Shown here piece after piece: positions 26,101 through 35,100 of a DNA stretch of 64,000 nt. Under the pieces are notes generated by a model. The model was not told the origin of the DNA. It worked only from the letters and a program-made list of their open reading frames with translations, and ran no database searches. The DNA lies in assembly GCA_964036295.1 (NCBI GenBank), contig OZ038466.1, positions 16,869,597 through 16,933,596 on the forward strand, in the 5' to 3' direction. Each line of letters starts with the position of its first letter. Within the stretch, counting starts at the first letter, position 1. Origin of the DNA: Plumapathes pennacea (Eukaryota; Cnidaria; Anthozoa; Antipatharia; Myriopathidae). The position numbers and the translations under genes were made by a program.

Positions 26101-29100
26101 GACTCACTGCTCAGGAAAAACATTTTTGCACGCGCTGGAACGGGAAACACCGAAGAGCCTCCACATCGAACCGCCACCAATCATCGAATTTCGAAGTTCA
26201 GTCTTTATAGTGGAACTCCAACTGCTGGCGAACCTTGTCGACATAAATTACTTCAATCTCACAAGGTTTTCTGATATTTTTATCCGATTTTGTCTTCTAA
26301 ACAAACCAATTCGGTTATTCAGTCCTCTTGAATCTATCCGCCATTTTGAAATCTATCCTAGCCGCTTTCGGCCGCGTGAGATTGGGACTAGAAAATAACA
26401 AATGTTCCCATTTGTATGGGAAGAGTTTGATATGGTTTGCATTTGAGACCTTTTCTGATTTTGGAATGAACTGAACAGTATTTCTCAAGTTCTACTTCCG
26501 ACATTAAAAGTAGATGGAATGGCAGTTTGTTCAAAACTGATCGTACAATTCTGTCACATTTGTCCATCACGTTAGTCCATCTGTTCCATTCAGTACATAA
26601 CGAGGTCCCTTATTTGATAATCTGTTTGTTCTATTATTGCCACATAGCCACAAAAAATGTGCCCTTGATAAGTCCTGTACTGCAAAAGGCCAATTTGACT
26701 TCATCTCAATCTTAACTACTATTTGACTTTAAAAACTTCTCAACATACTGTAACAAGTGTGAACAACCCATTCCAATGAAAGCTCTCAGTGCATGATACA
26801 GTATGTTATAAAACTAGAAATACGATAATCGCAGATACCCCCTCACTCTGCCATTGATGGGACTTTTACTTTGGTAACTCCCAACAAGAGTAGCCTTTGT
26901 TTTACCGAAATGTCGACTCAATCTTTTCTTCGAACTCAAGTGCTACACGCAAAGGAAGGAGAAAAAGAATGGTGTGTCATACTTTTGCGTTGAAAAAAGA
27001 ATCGATTGCGTGACGAAGTACGTATTTCCCACGGTCGGCACGTCAAATTAATTCATACAGTCTGCCAAGCACGTTCTCAAAATTTAATACTCAAAGTTTG
27101 AAGTTGGTAAAAAAGGAACACTGATTTTCTAATTTTGAATTCATAGGCAGTACAATTAAATAGCTTCCTGTGCGATCTGATTTTATTCTGGAAGGCATTC
27201 ACCAGACTCAGGCATGCATATTTAATAGGCTCGAATTGTTTTGCATGTGAACCCACTCAAAACAGCAAGATTTCTCCCAGAATCAAAGCAAAACTTGAAC
27301 AGTTTACTTCAAATTATACACGGGCTTCAAACCCAGTAATACTTCTAAGGGCTTGTGAACGATTCTCGCTGCAATCACCGCGTGTCAGATTACAGAAAAA
27401 TAAGACATCTGACTAAATCATTCAAGGCTCCAAGTTCCGATTGCTCTGAGCGAATACGGTAGCCGAAACTGGCGACAGAAGCGTAGTAAAACAATACTTC
27501 GAAGGAAAATGATCAGCATACAGATTTTAATACATTCTTGAAGTGACCGAGTTACAAGCTATACGGGATAGAATATATTTGTCACGGTGATTGTTCGATT
27601 TCCACTGACTAACCTTTGTTGCTTGTCCTTTCTAAATAAGTATCTGAGTTTAACACAAAACGGCGTCTGAAGCTCCCGATTTGCTTTCAAGCGCTGTTCC
27701 CTTTGCGGAGTTGTCTGTGTTACCCGCTTCTGTTCATGTCGCTTTTGGTCGGCATTCATGCGCTGTTGTCTTTGCGGAGTCTTTTCGGCCCGCTTTTTCT
27801 CCTGAAGGTCTCGATTCGCTTTCAAGCGCTGTTCTCTTTGCGGAGTTGTCTGTGTTACCCGCTTCTCTTCATGTCGCTTTCGATCGGCATTCATGCGCTG
27901 TTTTCTCTGCGGAGTCTTTTCTTCGGTCCGCTTTTGCTCTTGAAGTGCCTGTTCCCTTCTCTTTTGAAGACGAGCTTCGCGAGACCGTTCTGTTTCAAGT
28001 TTTCTAGTTTTCAAATTCATTTTCGTGAGCGCAGTTACGTACAATTGTTGCTTTGTTCAAATCTTTCTTAAAAACATGGCGGTGACGCTAGTCGATAGCC
28101 TTATTTGGACATTGCCTTAGGCACCTGGCCTAAAAAGGTCGCATCGGACAAACACACAAACAAACAAACACACGAACATTAAATTTCGAGATGGCGACGC
28201 GCTTGGAGTCTTCAAATGAGCCGACTATGATGCATAAGCGTCGTAAATATTTCCCTCACTTCGTTCGGGGATAACTATGATAGTACGCGAGCCCTGATTG
28301 GCTAAATAACCGTGTTAGATGAGAGTATATTACACGCTCACGCGGTACGCGATGTTTTTTACTTGACTAATTATTTTATAAAAGAAATATATAACGTTTT
28401 CCCGTGTAATATAGCCTCATCTAAACACTTAGGAAGTTGGGAGAACACTCGAGTGGCGCCGGAAACCACTCGGCGGCCTCGTGGTTTCCTTACGCTACTC
28501 TCGTGTTCTCCCAACTTCCCGCGTGTTTAGATGAGGCTATATTACACGGTGACGCGTTATATGTTTCTTAATTACTAGAAATACGATAATCGCAGATACC
28601 CCCTCACTCTGCCATTGATGGGACTTTTACTTTGGTAACTCCCAACAAGAGTAGCCTTTGTTTTACCGAAATGTTGACTCGATCTTTTCTTCGAAGTCAA
28701 GTGCTACACGCAAAGGAAGGAGAAAAAGAATGGTGTGTGTTATACTTTTGCGTTGAAAAAAGAATCGATTGCGTGACGAAGTACGTATTTCCCACGGTCG
28801 GTACGTCAAATTAATTCATGCAGTCTGCCAAGCACGTTCTCAAAATTTAATACTCAAAGTTTGAAGTTGGTAAAAAAGGAACACTGATTTTCTAATTTTG
28901 AATTCATAGGCAGTACAATTAAATAGCTTCCTGTGCGATCTGATTTTATTCTGGAAGGCATTCACCAGACTCAGGCATGCATATTTAATAGGCTCGAATT
29001 GTTTTGCATGTGAACCCACTCAAAACAGCAAGATTTCTCCCAGAATCAAAGCAAAACTTGAACAGTTTACTTCAAATTATACACGGGCTTCAAACCCAGT

Positions 29101-32100
29101 AATACTTCTAAGGGCTTGTGAACGATTCTCGCTGCAATCACCGCGTGTCAGATTACAGAAAAATAAGACATCTGACTAAATCATTCAAGACTCCAAGTTC
29201 CGATTGCTCTGAGCGAATACGGTAGCCGAAACTGGCGACAGAAGCGTAGTAAAACAATACTTCGAGGGAAAATGATCAGCATACAGATTTTAATACATTC
29301 TTGAAGTGATCAAGTTACAAGCTATACGGGATAGAATATATTTGTCACGGTGATTGTTCGGTTTCCCCTGACTAACCTTTGTTGCTTGTCCTTTCTAAAT
29401 AAGTATCTGAGTTTAACACAAAACGGCGTCTGAAGCTCCCGATTTGCTTTCAAGCGCTGTTCCCTTTGCGGAGTTGTCTGTGTTACCCGCTTCTGTTCAT
29501 GTCGCTTTTGGTCGGCATTCATGCGCTGTTGTCTTTGCGGAGTCTTCTCTTCGGCCCGCTTTTTCTCCTGAAGGTCCCGATTCGCTTTCAAGCGCTGTTC
29601 TCTTTGCGGAGTTGTCTGTGTTGCCCGCTTCTGTTCATGTCGCTTTTGGTCGGCATTCATGCGCTGTTGTCTTTGCGGAGTCTTTTCTTCGGTCCGCTTT
29701 TGCTCTTGAAGTGCCTGTTCGCTTCTCTTTTGAAGACGAGCTTCGCGAGACCGTTCTGTTTCAAGTTTTCTAGTTTTCAAATTCATTTTCGTGAACGCAG
29801 TTACGTACAATTGTTGCTTCGTTCAAATCTTTCTCAAAAACATGGCGGTGACGCTAGTCGATAATGATTACGTCATTGCCTTATTTGGACATTGCCTTAG
29901 GCACCTGGCCTAAAAAGGTCGCATCGCACAAACAAACAAACACACACACACACGAACATTAGATTTCGAGATGGCGACGCGCTTGGAGTCTTCAGATGAG
30001 CCGACTATGCTGCATTAGCGTCGTAAATATTTCCCTCACTTCGTTCGGGGATAACAGCAGTGTTCACACTAATGTCAAGAAAAGTTGTGTCTTGGGCCCC
30101 GTGCATACGGAGAAAAGTTGTCCTGGTACCGCACAGAACCCTCCCCCACGAGACAAGTTTACCGAGCGTTTATATGGAAAAATTTTGTCCCGTGTAAACC
30201 TGGTCAAAACTAGCCCTCTCGGTTTGGAGACTGGGAAGAATTTTTAAAGCTCAGTTTGTAAAGGCCATGGATGGCGGACTGAAGAAGATTGTCCTGTTGT
30301 TAATTTATCTACTCTTTTGTTTTCGATTATGCTGAAACTTAATGTTTTTGGACCAGGGCGAAACAGACTTCCGTAAACCCGAGTTATCTCTTCCCCCGAG
30401 CCAAAGTGTTTATATAAGAAAAAATTGTCCCGTCTTTCAAAGTTACCCGGCCTGCCTTGCCCGGAGACGATCCTCGTGTAAACGGTTGGTTGAACTTCAA
30501 AGGGATAAATGAAAAGTTAGCTCGGCCCGGGTAACTCGGTGGGGGGTGTCTCGAGTACCCGGGACAAGGTTTCTCCATATAAACGGGGCCTTAGTTCTGT
30601 ATAATATAAATTTTGCAACTTTAAATTTATCCTTTCAGTTCCAAGTGCGCCCAACACCTGAAATGTGAATTTAAATCACCACTCAAATATATGGTCGCAA
30701 AGGGTTTGAAACTCATTGAAGCAGCCGAAAATATTTTCGCACTACTTTTGCAACAGCAACTTTCGTATATGCAGAGGTCACTCTCAATTTTGTTATTACA
30801 GTATGGGCATGAAATAATATAAACTTTTGAAAAGGTCACTTCATGTGTTTTTGCAGCAGCTGCGACTTTACTGCGACTTTATAACTCTATTTTTCTTTGC
30901 TGTTTCTAGACGATGGCAGAGCGCCGAAGAGAGAACTGTCTGAATCACCCTGTGTGCTACGTCTTGATGAATATCAAGTGGTGAGTTGAACAACCTGCGG
31001 CGCATCCGGGAAAGAATGGAGAGGAGCTATAAAATATTGCCCTATTTACTTTGTTCTTACTCTTCATCGCCCTATTTTTCCAGGGAGCGATTTGGATGGA
31101 TAACGTTTATTGTCAACTTTTATCTGTATCTGGCGTTCTTGCTGCCCTTCACGGCCCTTGCAGTGTATCAGAAGACGCGGGAGACTGAAATCTGTGGCTA
31201 CAACTTATCATCGAGTGAAGTATGGTACCTAGCTAAAGAAAATTGGAATATATCCGAGATCGGTTGGCGCGCGCTCACGTGACTGTTAAAAATTCATATA
31301 GAGACCTTGGTTGAGACCTAAGTAAACGTCTACAGCTGTTCACACTCTACATTACCTTGAATTGATTCCATATCAATCTAACTGCCCAGGTAATGGTCCC
31401 TTAGTGAGCGAACATTCATTTTACGAAAGTGACGTCTAAAGCATATTTCCGCGGTGCCACAAGTTATATCGTTTCAAGCTAGTCTTTCTGCTGGCTTATT
31501 GGAAACGTTATCTCTCTATTTTCTGATGCTATGCTTTAATTTACTGATAAGCATCAACCAATGTATTGTTTGGTTTTCCCTACAGGACTTCCACGACAGT
31601 GAGATTAGTTGCAATACTTCAGGCAAGGTATGCTTTTAAAAATGTCTTAGTTCGAATAACCGAAAGTTGCCGTATATATTTTTTCGAAAACGAGGCGTGG
31701 ACTTCTGGTCGGTTGAAAGTATTTTCTGGCAGCTTCTCTAATTGACGCTGTAATCATTTTGGTTTTAATTTTGCGGGACTCAACCGAATTTTTGTCATAA
31801 CGATCCCATTACTTCCTCACGTTGTTTAATTTATTCTTGCAGACGGTTGCGGCGCTAAATTATTTCGCCGCCGTGTTTGCATTTCTCCATCTGAGCAAGG
31901 AATGCATACAGGTTTTTCGACAGGTAAATCATATCAAGACACGAAGTCTTTCATTAAACATTAGTGTATGTAAATTAGTGTACATGGCCAGAAACTCTGG
32001 GCAGCCAGCTGTAGGAAATTCGGGCTCACGTTTGTGGAATGTGTACTAATGCCGGCCTGCATCAATCGAAGTAAGTTAATTCCGGAAAAAATCAAAAGGA

Positions 32101-35100
32101 GGAACATCGGACACAGTTAAATAAACGATAGCATAAAGCCTTTTGCGTTAATTGATCACTTATATTTTCCCTATAGCAAAGCCATACTGGGTTGCAAGTG
32201 AACCACTCCTTCCATAGTTACGAACAAGCGAAGTGAGATCGTGCGTGCATGGTGGCTTTGATATTTAGGGACTTCTTTTATACTCTGTGAACGCGATTTG
32301 GAAAGGCCATTCTCTATGGAAGCTGATATCATACCATTTGAATAGATGCGCATTTCATATTAGTGAACTACTTCACTATCAAAGGCTATTTTGACTCAAC
32401 GTATAAAAATTCCAACAATAAACCTAATAACGGATGTGCGACCACTCAAATGAAGGTTTTCAATGAGTATATTATTCTCAGTAGCAGTGCTCACTTTGTC
32501 GTTGGACGAAGTTAATGTTTTTAGCCGATTCAGAAAAAAAAGACAGAAAAATAAAATGGGGAAGAGTCTTACAACTTAGGCCCAGGCCAAACGTCGAACT
32601 TTACATGAGCCGAACTCAATGCAAATTAGCTCAAACAATGGATTTTGCTCACTTGCATCGAGTTCGGCTCATGTGAAGTACGGCTTTTTGACCCTGGCCT
32701 TAGGCTTTTCTTTTCTTGGCAGCGTTTGAAGTACCTCACAACAATCACAAACTACGTCGAGTGGATAATTTACGTGGCAGCTTTGTCATACTTGCTCCCG
32801 GTGTGTTTCTGCAAGAAACACTTTCAGGTTGTTGCAGCGGCCATCACGCTGTTCTTTGGCTGGTTAAACCTTGTGCTGTACTTCAGAAGGTAAGCTTAGG
32901 TATTCTCTGACAAACTGCACAGCGATTATGAAGGGTAGCTTCTTATAGATTGTGCTAATAAATTGTGTACACATTGCTCGACAGAATGCTCAAAAAATTC
33001 CAAATGTTAAAAACTTGCTTGCAAAAATCAACCCTTCAAACTAGCAATACGATATCCGCAGATGGTCCCTCGCCCAAGTAGTAGATTATTTATGATTGTT
33101 ATTTGAAGAGTACAGTAATTTCATCCCCAAGCCCTGCGAGGGTACTAATCGGAATGCTATCTCGTTTTTGAATGTTGGTCTGTCAGTCATGCAGCAAACA
33201 AACAGTCATCAAAGAATCGTTTGATCAACAATAGAACATACGGACGTTGCTTGGATGGCCGTTCGGCAAATAAGTGCGAGTTATTTATGCTAACGCATAT
33301 CTTGAACGTATTGCTTTGTTACTCGCACAGGATGGCATTTCATGGGAAGTACGTGATCATGTTCCTTACAATGTGCAAGACCCTGGCGCGGGTTAGTGAC
33401 CACAAAATTATACAAGTGAAATCAGTGTAGCCATAGACGAACGGACGAGCTTATAAACATAAACAAGCAAATATGGTTTCCATATAAAAATGATCGCTTC
33501 GATCGCCCCGATTGTCCGCAAAAACTAGTGGGACAATCGGGGCGATCATATGGAAACACAGTCACCGGCGATTCCGGCGATCGGGACGATCGAAGTGATT
33601 GCCGTCACAAGGATCGCCCCGGTTCTGCAGACGATCGGGGCGATAGAAGTGTTTGTAATGGAAACCACCTTCGGACGATCGAGACGATCATGTAGAAATA
33701 TCTGGACGGTCGCAGCGATTCCGGCGATCGGGACGATCGAAGCGATCATATGGAAACCAGGCTTTATTTAGGCACGAGCTCAATTAACACAGAAATATAC
33801 GCTAAACACAAATACGAAAAACGCGAACCCACAAACAAAGAGAACACAAAGATATACATGACCTTAAATACAACCACAGAAGCAATCACTACAAATACAA
33901 GCGCGCTGAAACAACGTCAACAAAGTCGCACGCAAGAACTATACACTGCAGTCACATAAGCATTCAAACACAAACACAGCCTCAGAAAGACTCACAAAGT
34001 CACAAAGTTAGTGGCATAAGTGCGAGAAAATTTTAACGTAAACACAAACCACACGAGCTCAAACACAGCCATGCAAACACTCAATCCGAGACAAGCGCGA
34101 ATACGGGCTGGCATATCTCGAAGCCGTCTCAACCACAAGCGCCGGAAAAGGAGATTAGACTGACACGAACGTGGACAAGAGAACAAAGCAAAACACACAC
34201 GAAAACTCATTACACAAAATTGACTTCAATCACTGAGCTTATATGTCGTTATTTTATCCCACAGGCTATGCTCTTGTTGCTCTTGTTCGTAATTGCGTTT
34301 GGGACAACGTTCTACATCCTTATGTACAACCAGGTATTCAGATTACTTCTATAGAATTGCATAGATGCACTTTTATTTTGAAGTTTGCAAGTTTTTTTAA
34401 AGCTAGTTGTAATAAAACATCCTTGAATTTGTGTAATCTGGTATAGACTGAAGCCAGCTTTATACAGCTGAGGTCAGAGGAATTTCAATTTGATCCAAAA
34501 TAGTTAATTATCGCCCGAAATATACAACGACCACAGAATACAAATCAAGTACACGAACTCAGTATTTCCAATCGTCTCGCTAGCATTAACAGTTGAGTGT
34601 TTCTCTTTGCAGGAGACATTCGACACATATTACTACTCGCTGATTAAAACGTTTGTGATGCTTCTTGGCGAGCTGGACTACGCGGACATGTTTGTTCCAC
34701 ATGAAAATCTGCACTACTCCGTTACCACTAACATAGTGTTTGTGCTGTTCTGTCTTGGAATGCCAATCATTCTGATGAATATGTTGGTAAGTACTATAAG
34801 CAGGAACCAGCGTAATGCGAGGGACCTGGGCACTAGCGCGACGCTGGTTGATGTGGTACCAGCACGTCAAACTTAAACGCGGGAGCGCACTACTTAAGAG
34901 GACCCCCACTGAGATTTTTTAATATTAAATACAAAATGGCGGACTGAAGAAAGCAAACAAGAGAACTCTCGTTTTTCTCGGCACGAACAGAACTGTTGAA
35001 TAAATAAGTGGCTTTACACAGTAAAAATTACGTCTACAAGTCTCTCTGGTTGTGCGTTTTCATGTTGTATTTGTCATAAGTAGGCAGAATAGCCTATTTC

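Noticed and set aside
27681..29864. Frames on the + strand opposite the Arg-rich frames
   Set aside because: They mirror the repeats of the minus-strand frame; the minus-strand frame starts at a common ATG in all copies and has the expected composition.
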